64,000 bases of DNA from Candidatus Latescibacterota bacterium (GCA_022820485.1 JAJEFJ010000021.1:1-64000), one strand, 5' to 3'. Positions 1 to 7,915 are shown, counted from the first letter of the stretch. Notes: generated by a model not told the origin, from the letters alone. Made by a program: numbers and translations.

Positions 1-13
1 GGGTTGCCCCTAC
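1..13. repeat. Probable right half of the 28-bp palindromic repeat
   Basis: Bases 2-13 read GGTTGCCCCTAC. This differs at one position from the right arm (GGTCGCCCCTAC) of the perfect palindrome at 15291-15318 and resembles the copy at 13363-13390. The left arm would lie outside the window, so membership of the family is likely but not proven. It sits about 45 bases upstream of the first gene. Confidence 0.4.
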
Positions 14-56
14 AAGGCGTAACATCAGTTACATCCCCCCATTGAACGGCAAACAC

Positions 57-1343
57 ATGCCAAAGCGCGCAATTGAACAAGGAATTTTGGTCTTTCCCGC
101 TGGCGCTGCAACCGATGTGCAGGTTGCTGGCCGCACCCTCCTCCAACGCGGGGTCCGCACCATGGCCCGCGTGGGCATCAAGCGCGTCTTGGTCGTGCTT
201 CCCCCCGACCACACCCCCAGCAGCAAATCTCTAGTCCCCGACCTCGACATCCAAGTAGAGCAAACCACCCCAGAGGCCGCCCGCCTACCCGACACCCCCT
301 TGCTGCTGCTCAGGGGCGATTGCGTCCACCATCACTCCTCGCTGCAAGCCCTCATCGACGCGGGCCTACAGCGAGACGGCCTCGTCGCCCAGACTAGCCA
401 AGGCGTCAGCAGCGGGGCGTTCCTCTGCGCTACGGGCGCGTTGTCCTCGGATGCGCTAACCGGAGACCTTTGGAGTTCGCTCGCAGCGCGTCCGCACCGC
501 TGCGAAGACATCGCACCGCACCTGTGGCAACGCGTGACTGACAAGCGCAGCGCACGCGCCGCTAAGAACATGCTCTTTGACCAAGTGAGCAAGGCCACCA
601 GCGGCACAGTAGCGCGCCTGCTCAACGTGCGCATCTCCGTGCCCATCAGCAAGCTCATCGTCGATACTGGCATCTCGCCCAACATGGTGACCTTTTTCAT
701 GGTCCTGTGCCCGGGCCTGTTCGCCGCCTATCTGGCGACTCAGCCGGACGACTACCTGCGGCTTGCCTGTGCCGGTATCCTCTGGCAGCTCGCCTCCATC
801 CTCGACGGCTGCGACGGCGAGATCGCCCGCGTCAAACTGGCCGAGACCAAATTCGGCGCTTGGTTCGACACGGTCACCGACAACCTCGCCTATCTCTTCG
901 GCTACGCCGCGCTGATGGCCGGTATGTGGCGGCTCTATCCCGACAATTACCTGCCCATCTACGCCGGTATCTCCGCCATCGTCTCGCTGGTCTTGACCCT
1001 AGTCCTGCTCTACAGCTACGCTCTAAAAACCGGCACCGGCAGCCTCCAGTACTACCTCGGCGACTTGGGCAACAAGGTGCCCGATGGCGAAAAGGACTGG
1101 AGTTATCGGTTCCTAGAGCGCACCGGCTTTATTACCAAGCGGGATTTCCTCTCGTTGTTCATTGCCATCGGCTTGGTGGCCAATCTGTTGCCGATCGTTT
1201 ATTGGCTCCTCGTCATCCTGATTCACTCAGCGGCGCTGGGCGTTTTGACCACCCACTATCGGCTGATGGGCAACCAGCGCGCCGCCGAGCGACGGATCGC
1301 TTCGCTTCCGGCACCGGCCGTCAATCCAGAGGAGACCGCGTGA
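57..1343 (+). CDS. CDP-alcohol phosphatidyltransferase with N-terminal nucleotidyltransferase-like domain
   Basis: An integral membrane enzyme expected to transfer a phospho-alcohol from a CDP-linked donor to a second alcohol, making a phospholipid or phosphodiester. The family signature D-x2-DG-x2-AR-x8-G-x3-D-x3-D is complete, starting at Asp250 (D250, D253, AR 257-258, G267, D271, D275), with several hydrophobic segments around and after it. The first ~170 residues look like a sugar-nucleotidyltransferase fold without the usual Gly-rich signature, reminiscent of bifunctional IPCT/DIPPS inositol-phosphate enzymes but probably catalytically degenerate. I chose ATG at 57; a TTG at 42 is in frame, and neither has a clear ribosome site. 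The stop overlaps the next gene's start, so it heads a four-gene operon. The substrate alcohol cannot be read from sequence. Confidence 0.85.
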   Translation: MPKRAIEQGILVFPAGAATDVQVAGRTLLQRGVRTMARVGIKRVLVVLPPDHTPSSKSLVPDLDIQVEQTTPEAARLPDTPLLLLRGDCVHHHSSLQALIDAGLQRDGLVAQTSQGVSSGAFLCATGALSSDALTGDLWSSLAARPHRCEDIAPHLWQRVTDKRSARAAKNMLFDQVSKATSGTVARLLNVRISVPISKLIVDTGISPNMVTFFMVLCPGLFAAYLATQPDDYLRLACAGILWQLASILDGCDGEIARVKLAETKFGAWFDTVTDNLAYLFGYAALMAGMWRLYPDNYLPIYAGISAIVSLVLTLVLLYSYALKTGTGSLQYYLGDLGNKVPDGEKDWSYRFLERTGFITKRDFLSLFIAIGLVANLLPIVYWLLVILIHSAALGVLTTHYRLMGNQRAAERRIASLPAPAVNPEETA

Positions 1344-2371
1344 AAGCCCTGCAAATTTCCATGGTCGCCTTTGGCTTCCTGCTGCTGGGCTATCTCGTCG
1401 GCCAGCTCGGGGTCGATGAGGTACTCCACCATCTAGACGCGATCAAGTGGGTATTCCCCCTGCTGTTGCTGCCCTCATGCGCCTGGCATCTTTCCAACAC
1501 CATCGCCTGGAACTTCGCCTTCCCGCCCGACGCTTTCAAACCGAGGCTACTCACCCTTTTTGCCGCCAAGCTAGCCGGCGAGGCGGTCAATCAGCTCACG
1601 CCGCTGGCCAATCTCGGCGGCGAGCCAGTCAAGGCCTATTTGCTCACCCACCGGACGCCCGGCCCGCGCGGCATGGCCTCGGTGGTCGTTGACAAAACCG
1701 CGCAAATTGCGGTTGGCCTGTCCTTTACCGTCCTCGGCCTAGGGCTGTTGTTCTACTACCACGACGTGTCCGAGCTTATTCCCCTAGAATACCGGATCTT
1801 TTTCGCCGGTCTGCTCATCGTCAGCTTGGCGGCCTTCTGGGTCTTCTACAAGCGTCAAGAGCGCATGTTCACGTCCCTGCTCCAACTGCTTCGCTCAGCC
1901 GGCCTGCGCACCGACATGATCGAGCGCAATATGGGGCGCGCGGCGCGCATCGACACCAATATCGGCACCTTTTACCGCACCCACCGCACTCGCTTCCTCC
2001 GCGCCTTGTTCTTTCAGAGCATCGGCTGGTTCATGGGTACCTGTGAGACCTATGCCATCCTCTGGGCATTGGACGCGGGTGTTGGTTTTTGGTTTTGTTT
2101 TTTGCTCAACGCCTTGGGCGCGGTCATCAACGGCCTGTTCTTCTTCATGCCCTCTAACATCGGGGTCATGGAAGGCAGTCTCGTGTTCCTGTTCTCTAGC
2201 TTGGGGTTGGACCCGTCTCTCGGCCTGTCCTTAGGTCTTACGCGCCGCATGCGCCGCGTGTTCTGGATTTTCATTGGCTGGACCTGCCTCAGCTACATGA
2301 GCCGCACCGCGCTCCAGCGCCGCCCTGCGACGGACTTAACCATGCTTCAGGAACAAGAAAACCCGCGCTGA
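1340..2371 (+). CDS. Flippase-like integral membrane protein (LPG synthase TM / UPF0104 family)
   Basis: A 343-residue polytopic membrane protein of the lysylphosphatidylglycerol-synthase transmembrane / UPF0104 family, which includes proteins proposed to move lipid-linked substrates across the membrane and the hopanoid-linked HpnL. Visible family features are NLGGEPVKAYLL near residue 95 and PSNIGVMEGSL near residue 270, among about eight hydrophobic segments. The GTG start at 1340 overlaps the previous stop (GTGA), indicating translational coupling. The frame stays open upstream to about 707, but that part is antisense-like noise over the first gene. It probably handles the lipid made by the upstream phosphatidyltransferase; this is inferred from position. 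Confidence 0.8.
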   Translation: MKALQISMVAFGFLLLGYLVGQLGVDEVLHHLDAIKWVFPLLLLPSCAWHLSNTIAWNFAFPPDAFKPRLLTLFAAKLAGEAVNQLTPLANLGGEPVKAYLLTHRTPGPRGMASVVVDKTAQIAVGLSFTVLGLGLLFYYHDVSELIPLEYRIFFAGLLIVSLAAFWVFYKRQERMFTSLLQLLRSAGLRTDMIERNMGRAARIDTNIGTFYRTHRTRFLRALFFQSIGWFMGTCETYAILWALDAGVGFWFCFLLNALGAVINGLFFFMPSNIGVMEGSLVFLFSSLGLDPSLGLSLGLTRRMRRVFWIFIGWTCLSYMSRTALQRRPATDLTMLQEQENPR

Positions 2372-2389
2372 TCTACGAGAGGTAGAGCA

Positions 2390-3139
2390 ATGCGTCGACA
2401 CATACTCGCTTGCCTAGCGGGCTACTGCGTCCTCTCTATCTACACTGCCTCCGCCCAAGATGCGCCGACGGCTGGAGGCGAGCACGAAGCCCCCCCCTAT
2501 ATCGTCATCGAAGACTTTGCCTCCACGCCCCTAGACAGCCTGCCTCGCGGCTGGCGCTGGCGCGGCAAGGACGACGACAAACCCAAGCTCTACACCGTTC
2601 GCGAAGCCAACGGCCGGCGCTACCTAGCCGCACAGGACACTGGTCACTCGGTCGTCCTCCTGAAGCGATTCCACTGGGATCCCCGGCAATACCCAATTAT
2701 GACTTGGTGCTGGCGCGCCGACGCCCTGCCACCGGGGGGCGACGAGCGCTATACCGAGACCAACGACAGCGCCGCCGGAGTACACGTCATTTTTTCACGC
2801 AACCTCCTCGGCATCCCGCGACAGATCAAATACGTGTGGAGCACGACCTTGGCCCCAGGCACCGTCTCCCGCCGCAAAGGCATTGCCCGCCCTTGGTTTG
2901 TCGTGCTCCAAAGCGGGCCGGAGAAGTTGGGGCAATGGCTCCAAGAGTGGGTCGATCTAGAAAAGGATCACGAGCGCGTCTTGTCGTCCAAGCTGCCGAA
3001 AAAAACCATCGGCATCGCCTTGCTAACCGATGCCAATTCGACTCGGGGGTACGCCGCAGCCGCCTATGCTGACTTCCGGGTCTGGCCGCGGGCGGCACTG
3101 GCGCACATCCCCAACTACTGCGCCGGCCTCCCCCCATGA
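2390..3139 (+). CDS. DUF3047 domain secreted protein
   Basis: A 249-residue protein with an N-terminal signal peptide (hydrophobic core at residues 5-21, probable cleavage after the Ala-Ser-Ala of TASAQ) and a DUF3047-like domain. Typical features are the WRWRG segment, the MTWCWRADALP strand and the NDSAAGVHVIF segment. No biochemical function is established for this family; the fold is probably a periplasmic beta-sandwich. It follows the flippase-like gene by 18 bases, with an AGAGG ribosome site before the ATG at 2390. Its last four bases overlap the glycosyltransferase start (ATGA). Co-transcription with lipid and glycan genes suggests an envelope role. Confidence 0.75.
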   Translation: MRRHILACLAGYCVLSIYTASAQDAPTAGGEHEAPPYIVIEDFASTPLDSLPRGWRWRGKDDDKPKLYTVREANGRRYLAAQDTGHSVVLLKRFHWDPRQYPIMTWCWRADALPPGGDERYTETNDSAAGVHVIFSRNLLGIPRQIKYVWSTTLAPGTVSRRKGIARPWFVVLQSGPEKLGQWLQEWVDLEKDHERVLSSKLPKKTIGIALLTDANSTRGYAAAAYADFRVWPRAALAHIPNYCAGLPP

Positions 3140-4287
3140 GGATCTGCATCGACGCTCGCTCCCTGCGCGATGTGCCCACCAGCCTCGGCCGCTACGCCGC
3201 CGATCTCGTCAGCCATATCGCCAAGCTAGACCGCGAAAACGAGTATATCATCGTCCGCCGTCCCTCGCGCCACGGCCCCATCGCCGATCAGGCCAACTTC
3301 AGGGAGATTTTCGCACCGCACGACATTTCCTCGCCGCACAACATCCTCACCGGTGCCCGGGTCATCAACGGGCTCGACGCCGACGTGTACCACTCCCTAT
3401 ACCACTTTCTCCCCATCGGCGTACGCGCTCGGCACGTCGTCATCACCCTACACGACCTGATCTGGGTGGATCATTCTTACCTCGCCGACGGACGACGCTG
3501 GCGGCGCTGGGTCAAGGGGTCCTTGGGCAGCTTCGGCATCCGCCGAGCCATCGCCGCAGCCGACCACATCGTCGCCGTCTCCGCAAGTACGCGCCAAGCC
3601 GCGCTCGACCACGGCGTCCCCGCCGACAAAGTAACCGCCATCCTCCACGGCGTGGCTCCTGCTTGGCACTCGAATAATGCGGAACCAGCCCAGTTTGACT
3701 TGGGCCATGCGACCGATCAAGACCAAGCGCAACAGGATATTCTCAACGGTCTTGCCGAACGGCCTTTTGCGTTTGGCCTAGGCAACAGCTTACCCTACAA
3801 AAACCTGCCTCGGCTAGTACGCGCCTTTGCCCAAGTCGCCCCGGACCATCCCGATCTCGCGCTCGTATTCGCCGGCCGCGGCGAGGGCAATCCCGCTCTC
3901 GTGCAACTGGCGCACCAACTCGGTCTAAACGACCGAGTCCTCCTCGCCGGTCAACTCAGCGACGAGCAAATCCGCGCCTGTTTTGCCCACGCGCTCTTTT
4001 TCGCGTTCCCGTCGCTGATAGAGGGATTCGGGTTGCCCGTGCTCGAAGCAATGGCCAGCGGCTGTCCGGTGCTCACGTCGAACTGTTCATCGCTCGCCGA
4101 AGTCGCCGGAGAAGATGCAGTGCTCGTCAATCCGCTCGACACCGCAGCCATCGCCGCCGGGATGCAGAGCCTGCTGACCGATCCCGCACTCCGCCAACGG
4201 CTATCGCACCAAGGACGCCACCGAGCCGCTACCTTCACGTGGGAAGACGCGGCCCAGCGAACTATTCAGTTGTATAAGCGGCTATAG
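3136..4287 (+). CDS. Glycosyltransferase family 4 protein
   Basis: A 383-residue GT-B glycosyltransferase of the GT4 type, expected to transfer a nucleotide-activated sugar to a lipid or glycan acceptor in the cytoplasm. The C-terminal donor-binding half carries the retaining E-x7-E motif (EGFGLPVLE, about residues 296-304) followed by MASGCPVL. The N-terminal half has the short NDP-sugar loop around the Arg/Gly stretch at 15-20. The start overlaps the DUF3047 gene by four bases, so it is the last gene of the operon beginning at 57. The final ~100 bases are duplicated in degraded form at 5057-5157, across the hicBA module. Confidence 0.9.
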   Translation: MRICIDARSLRDVPTSLGRYAADLVSHIAKLDRENEYIIVRRPSRHGPIADQANFREIFAPHDISSPHNILTGARVINGLDADVYHSLYHFLPIGVRARHVVITLHDLIWVDHSYLADGRRWRRWVKGSLGSFGIRRAIAAADHIVAVSASTRQAALDHGVPADKVTAILHGVAPAWHSNNAEPAQFDLGHATDQDQAQQDILNGLAERPFAFGLGNSLPYKNLPRLVRAFAQVAPDHPDLALVFAGRGEGNPALVQLAHQLGLNDRVLLAGQLSDEQIRACFAHALFFAFPSLIEGFGLPVLEAMASGCPVLTSNCSSLAEVAGEDAVLVNPLDTAAIAAGMQSLLTDPALRQRLSHQGRHRAATFTWEDAAQRTIQLYKRL

Positions 4288-4362
4288 CCGCCGCGCCGCA
4301 GACGGCGTGTCCGGTCCATTTCACATTTGGGTTGATTTGCCGCGAGTTGTAAACTATTACTA

Positions 4363-4410
4363 GTTGAGGAGGCTGGCGGTTCTATAGAGGGGGTTTCGAA
4401 GCGCGAATAA
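4363..4410 (+). pseudogene. Remnant of the 3' end of a second P-loop GTPase gene
   Basis: These 48 bases translate to VEEAGGSIEGVSKRE plus stop. The intact GTPase at 5358-7652 ends VEEAGGSVEGISARE plus stop. By hand alignment 40 of 48 bases match the intact 3' end (7605-7652), and most differences fall at third codon positions, so the fragment comes from a diverged homologue that was once under protein-level selection, not from a recent copy. No recognisable GTPase coding sequence remains upstream. The fragment lies directly before hicB and ends in the same TAA-AAA context as the intact gene. Confidence 0.7.
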
Positions 4411-4424
4411 AAGGAGGGATAGGT

Positions 4425-4694
4425 ATGAAAACGTATTTGTTTGAGGCTGTCTTAGAGAAAGACAAATGGCCCGATGAGCCCGATGAGAAAGCGGTCTGGC
4501 GAGCCTATATTCCCGAGCTAGAGCACAAAGGGGCTGCGAGTTGGGGATATACCGAGAAAGAGGCTTTAGAGAATTTAGAAAATGCTGTTGATCTTCTCGT
4601 TGCGCATCTGCTGGAGATTGGAGAAGGCATACCTACTGACCCGCCTTCGCAAATTCAGGTCAGCGACGTTCCTTTGGTCGCCGTAGCCGTCTAG
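4425..4694 (+). CDS. hicB: HicB-family antitoxin
   Basis: An 89-residue protein of the HicB/UPF0150 family, whose partial RNase H-like fold binds and neutralises the HicA RNase. Characteristic elements are the N-terminal beta strands (MKTYLFEAVLEK), the central WRAYIPELEHKGAASWGYT stretch, and the helix EKEALENLENAVDLLVAHLLE. It lacks a C-terminal DNA-binding domain, so autoregulation through HicB alone is uncertain. A strong AAAGGAGGG site lies at 4410-4418. It ends one base before hicA, the antitoxin-first order common in minimal hicBA pairs. The module sits between a GTPase-gene remnant and a glycosyltransferase-gene remnant. Confidence 0.85.
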   Translation: MKTYLFEAVLEKDKWPDEPDEKAVWRAYIPELEHKGAASWGYTEKEALENLENAVDLLVAHLLEIGEGIPTDPPSQIQVSDVPLVAVAV

Positions 4695-4695
4695 T

Positions 4696-4947
4696 ATGGC
4701 CATTGATTATAGCAGACTTCGTTCACTGACAGCACGCAGATTGATACGGGCATTAAAAAGAGACGGGTTTCGCGAATACAAAAGAAAAGGCGCGACCCGT
4801 CTTTTTGTTCACCTAGATGGAAGAACGACGACTATTCATCTCCACAATATGAACCAGACCTTTGCTATCGGTACTCTCAAGTCAATCATTGAGCAACAAG
4901 TTCAGTGGGGTGAGAACGACCTCAAGCGTCTTGGACTTTTGAAATGA
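4696..4947 (+). CDS. hicA: HicA-family toxin with altered catalytic motif
   Basis: An 83-residue HicA/YcfA-type protein with a dsRBD-like fold, expected to cleave mRNA. It matches the subfamily with a DGR...H...FAIGTLKSIIEQQ...W...DLKRLGLL pattern. HicA proteins usually carry a Gly-Ser-His motif in the first strands, where the His is catalytic; here the segment reads KGATRLFVHL (residues 31-40), with Ala-Thr in place of Ser-His. The toxin may therefore be weak or inactive, or another His (His39, His48 or His50) may substitute. It starts one base after the hicB stop, so the two are co-translated. Confidence 0.8.
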   Translation: MAIDYSRLRSLTARRLIRALKRDGFREYKRKGATRLFVHLDGRTTTIHLHNMNQTFAIGTLKSIIEQQVQWGENDLKRLGLLK

Positions 4948-5056
4948 TCGTTTTCAACCGCCCCTTCGATACCCCAACGCCCGTCCCAAGCCATATCTAA
5001 CGACAGAACACATCCTGTAAATCTGCGCTCCTCCCGCATGTTCCCGTAATCGCGTC

Positions 5057-5157
5057 GCGCTCCGTCAACGGCTATCGCGCTAAGGCGACAACGGGCCGCA
5101 GCCTTCATGTGGGAAGAAGACGCCCAGCAAACCATTCAACTGTATAAGCAGGTATAG
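5057..5157 (+). pseudogene. Degenerate duplicate of the GT4 glycosyltransferase 3' end
   Basis: About 82 of 101 aligned positions match bases 4186-4287, the 3' end of the intact glycosyltransferase, with one single-base deletion that breaks the frame. After the deletion it reads AAFMWEEDAQQTIQLYKQV plus stop, against AATFTWEDAAQRTIQLYKRL in the intact gene. It lies in direct orientation relative to the intact 3' end, so hicBA is bracketed by two copies of the same gene end. The divergence argues against a recent tandem slip and for arrival with foreign DNA or an old event. Confidence 0.75.
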
Positions 5158-5214
5158 CCTGTAGCTATCCGCTGCATCGCATATCCGCATGATGGTCCCG
5201 TGCTCGGCTGTTGA
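5155..5214 (-). pseudogene. Remnant of a sulfotransferase 3' end (copy A)
   Basis: On the minus strand this reads STAEHGTIMRICDAADSYRL. The intact sulfotransferase at 59167-60255 ends STVERDAIMQICGATAKNYGL. The match covers about 20 codons with one codon missing, and the stop TAG has become TAC. The remnant meets the glycosyltransferase remnant tail to tail at 5155-5157. A second, better-preserved copy lies at 7903-7959 in the same orientation, so the two bracket the GTPase module. Confidence 0.6.
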
Positions 5215-5270
5215 ACGTTGCTTCATCTTGAGATCGACAACGGCGTTGTTCGGCGTTGTATCAAAAGCTC

Positions 5271-5299
5271 TTGACAAGACGCTTGTCGCTATCTATTTT
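5271..5299 (+). promoter_or_regulatory. Sigma-70-like promoter with inverted-repeat operator for the GTPase gene
   Basis: A consensus -35 TTGACA (5271-5276), a 17-base spacer and a -10 TATTTT (5294-5299) lie about 60 bases before the GTPase start. The spacer includes most of a perfect inverted repeat, GACAAG-ACG-CTTGTC (5273-5287), suited to binding a repressor that would block the promoter. Both elements are seen directly; regulation is inferred. Confidence 0.5.
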
Positions 5300-5357
5300 C
5301 TTTTCTCGTTACAACATCGAACAACATGTTTTATCTTCTCAATCAAGGAGAACGGCA

Positions 5358-7652
5358 ATGGCAAACAAAACGTACAAGGCATCCAAAACGCGCTCACAAG
5401 ATAGGCCAGGCTGGAGCGTAATTTTCAGCCACCCACTCCGCACAGACACCCGTGGGAAGTCTGGACTGAAGGTGCGGCGTGGTCTTGGAACAAAGGATGA
5501 TGCCGAGGCGGACCGACTAGTTGATCAACTTAACATTTTGCTTGGTGCCCCGTCCTGGTGGAGCCTTGATCGGCGCGCCGAGGCCGAACAGCAGTTCGAT
5601 AGCGCCGTCGTCAAAGCGTTCTTTGACAAGATTGAGGTTGGCAAAATTAAGTCCAAAGACCGACGAGAGACGATTATTCCTTTGCCTAAGCCGGAGGGGG
5701 GCTACGCGAGAGTGATGCTAGTTGGCTCCACGGGAGCGGGCAAAACCACCCTGCTACGCCAACTTATCGGCTCCGATCAGTTCCCCTCTACGTCGACGGC
5801 AAGGACAACGACTGCTGACATTGAGATAGTTAATGCTGACACCCCCTTTCAAGCTGTAATTACTTTTACGACCGAGCACGAGGTTCGCTGCGCCGTTGAC
5901 GAGTGTCTAGAAGAGGCGTGTGCAAGCGTAATTCACGGGCGTGACGACAAGGGAATCGCCACCGCTCTCTTGGGACACCGGGAACAACGTTTTCGGCTCT
6001 CTTATATCCTTGGTTCTTGGCAACAGAGACAGCCGGGCAACGAGACTGATGAGTACGAAATGGACTACAGTTACGACGATGAAACAACGGAAACTGAGAC
6101 TCTGCCGGCAGATGAGACCATTAGCGGTGACGAAATCACCGCTAACAATGAACGTCTGCGTGAGTACGTTTCCCGTATCAAGAAAATATCGACGGCAGTA
6201 CGCGAGCAATTGGCGTCCGAGGGCGGTGACTTTCAAGATATGGATAACGCTAACAAGCGATATAAGTGGTTAGAAAAATTCATCGACGCTCTGTACGACA
6301 ATCGCTACTTCGTGGACCTATCCCTCGATATCATGGACGCCGTAGCAGAGCGGTTCTCTTTGATTGCTGCGCCGGGTGAGTTTGAGCCGGGCGTGGGTTG
6401 GCCAGACCTTTGGCGATATGAGGAAACGGACCGTAGTGCCTTCTTGAAGCAAGTACGCTGGTTCTCAGGCAATCACCATTGGCAATTTGGGAGGTTGCTG
6501 ACACCTCTGGTTGACGGCATCCGGGTGCGTGGCCCCTTCCAACCCGCCGAAACCGAACTACAGGATGACGAGCGACGGCTAGTACTTATAGACGGCGAAG
6601 GCTTGGGGCACTCGGCGAAGGAAGCTTCCAGTGTATCCACAAAGGTAACGGAGAAGTTTTCCGAAATGGATATGATTCTGCTGGTGGACAACGCGCAATC
6701 ACCGATGCAAGCCGCCCCTTTGGAACTCCTGCGGTCGGTCGGTAGTAGCGGGCATGGAGACAAAATCGCTATCGCCTTTACGCATTTTGACCAAGTGAAA
6801 GGGGAGAACCTCAGTACCTATAACGAGAAACGGAATCATGTTCGTGACTCAATCGCCAACGCCTGTACCAGCCTGCGCGAATCACTGGGGGCACCGGTAA
6901 CGGAGATACTGGAACGAAGGCTGGAGAGCAGGGACTTTTACTTGGGCGGTCTAGATAGAGCCACGAATAAACTACCGCTCAAGGTCTTCAACAGAGAAAT
7001 AAAGGAGAGGGGGAACTTGCTGGAGCAGATGAAACAGTCAGCTCAACCCTCTGAGCAGATTGCCATCGCTCCATTCTACAATCTTGCTCTACTAGAGCTT
7101 CCTTTGCGCGACGCCACCGACGGGTTCAAACACCCTTGGATGGGTCGGCTAGGTCTCACTTACTATGAGGGTATCCGCAAGGAACACTGGGGACGAGTCA
7201 AAGCATTGTGCAGGCGCCTCGCTAACAGGTGGGACATTGAATATAACGGCTTGCGACCGGTTGCCGACCTGATTCGTCAGTTGCAGATCGGTATCTCCTT
7301 GTGGCTGGATAATCCAAATGGATGGACTAGGCAACCAGAGAGTGAAGACGAAAGGCATGCCGCCATTGACGCTATCCGTCAGCGCGTGTTCAAGGACATC
7401 CACGATTTGGCCGAGCAGCGTATAATCGTATCCCATCAAGCTGGTTGGCGAAGGGCCTTTGCGTTCAGTGGAATAGGGTCGAGCAACGACCGGGCAAAGG
7501 AGATGGCACAGATTTATGACGCGGCTGCGCCGTCTATCACATCGGTGAGAGACATGCCAACACAAGAATTCCTAGATAGGGTTATCCAGATTGTCCAAGA
7601 TGCTGTTGAGGAGGCCGGCGGCTCGGTAGAGGGGATTTCGGCGCGAGAATAA
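5358..7652 (+). CDS. Large P-loop GTPase of unknown family
   Basis: A 764-residue protein with a P-loop GSTGAGKTT (123-131), a threonine-rich switch-like stretch (150-152), a DxxG motif LIDGEGLG (Asp412) and a likely base-specificity motif THFD (475-478). This order fits a TRAFAC/dynamin- or AIG1-like GTPase with an unusually long, acidic insert between G1 and G3 (about 225-280). The first ~75 residues, rich in basic and aromatic residues with GLGTKDDAEADRLVDQLN, resemble the arm-type N-terminal region of integrases, but this is only a visual likeness. No membrane segment is obvious. AGGAG at 5346-5350 supports the ATG at 5358. Lower GC than the neighbours, the duplicated flanks and the adjacent toxin-antitoxin pair suggest horizontal acquisition. 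A defence role is plausible but unproven. Confidence 0.75.
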   Translation: MANKTYKASKTRSQDRPGWSVIFSHPLRTDTRGKSGLKVRRGLGTKDDAEADRLVDQLNILLGAPSWWSLDRRAEAEQQFDSAVVKAFFDKIEVGKIKSKDRRETIIPLPKPEGGYARVMLVGSTGAGKTTLLRQLIGSDQFPSTSTARTTTADIEIVNADTPFQAVITFTTEHEVRCAVDECLEEACASVIHGRDDKGIATALLGHREQRFRLSYILGSWQQRQPGNETDEYEMDYSYDDETTETETLPADETISGDEITANNERLREYVSRIKKISTAVREQLASEGGDFQDMDNANKRYKWLEKFIDALYDNRYFVDLSLDIMDAVAERFSLIAAPGEFEPGVGWPDLWRYEETDRSAFLKQVRWFSGNHHWQFGRLLTPLVDGIRVRGPFQPAETELQDDERRLVLIDGEGLGHSAKEASSVSTKVTEKFSEMDMILLVDNAQSPMQAAPLELLRSVGSSGHGDKIAIAFTHFDQVKGENLSTYNEKRNHVRDSIANACTSLRESLGAPVTEILERRLESRDFYLGGLDRATNKLPLKVFNREIKERGNLLEQMKQSAQPSEQIAIAPFYNLALLELPLRDATDGFKHPWMGRLGLTYYEGIRKEHWGRVKALCRRLANRWDIEYNGLRPVADLIRQLQIGISLWLDNPNGWTRQPESEDERHAAIDAIRQRVFKDIHDLAEQRIIVSHQAGWRRAFAFSGIGSSNDRAKEMAQIYDAAAPSITSVRDMPTQEFLDRVIQIVQDAVEEAGGSVEGISARE

Positions 7653-7681
7653 AAATCTTAACCCCCAATAAGGAGAAACTT

Positions 7682-7915
7682 ATGCCCTCCTACGGAAGGA
7701 CGGAAGCATACATCCGCAAGGAAGCCGCTAGTCAAGCCATCGAAAAGACCATTCAAGAGGTTGAGAAGACGTTGAGCATTGAGATTCGGAGAGGGAATAC
7801 CCCTGATGAGAGTAGGCAGAATATGCTAACTATACTAGAGAATTGCTTTGATTTTGATAAGTATCTGGGCAGTTTAGATGACGACGAATTGAACGAATTT
7901 ATTTATAACCCGTAG
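7682..7915 (+). CDS. Small acidic helical protein, probable partner of the GTPase
   Basis: A 77-residue protein I do not recognise. It has a strong AAGGAG site at 7670-7675 and follows the GTPase by 29 bases, so it is almost certainly co-transcribed with it. The sequence is predicted mostly helical, starting basic and ending with a very acidic segment (DFDKYLGSLDDDELNEF). No signal peptide, membrane segment or cysteine pair of note. The last four codons and the stop overlap a sulfotransferase-gene remnant on the other strand (7903-7959), so the natural C-terminus may have been altered where the island joins the flank. Confidence 0.6.
   Translation: MPSYGRTEAYIRKEAASQAIEKTIQEVEKTLSIEIRRGNTPDESRQNMLTILENCFDFDKYLGSLDDDELNEFIYNP

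Noticed and set aside
707-1339. Upstream extension of the flippase-like gene
   Set aside because: The added ~210 residues overlap the phosphatidyltransferase in another frame and show no membrane or domain pattern; GTG 1340 fits the stop-start overlap.
4294-4307. Small hairpin CGCCG-CAGA-CGGCG after the GT4 gene
   Set aside because: Five-base stem without a T-tract; too weak to call a terminator.
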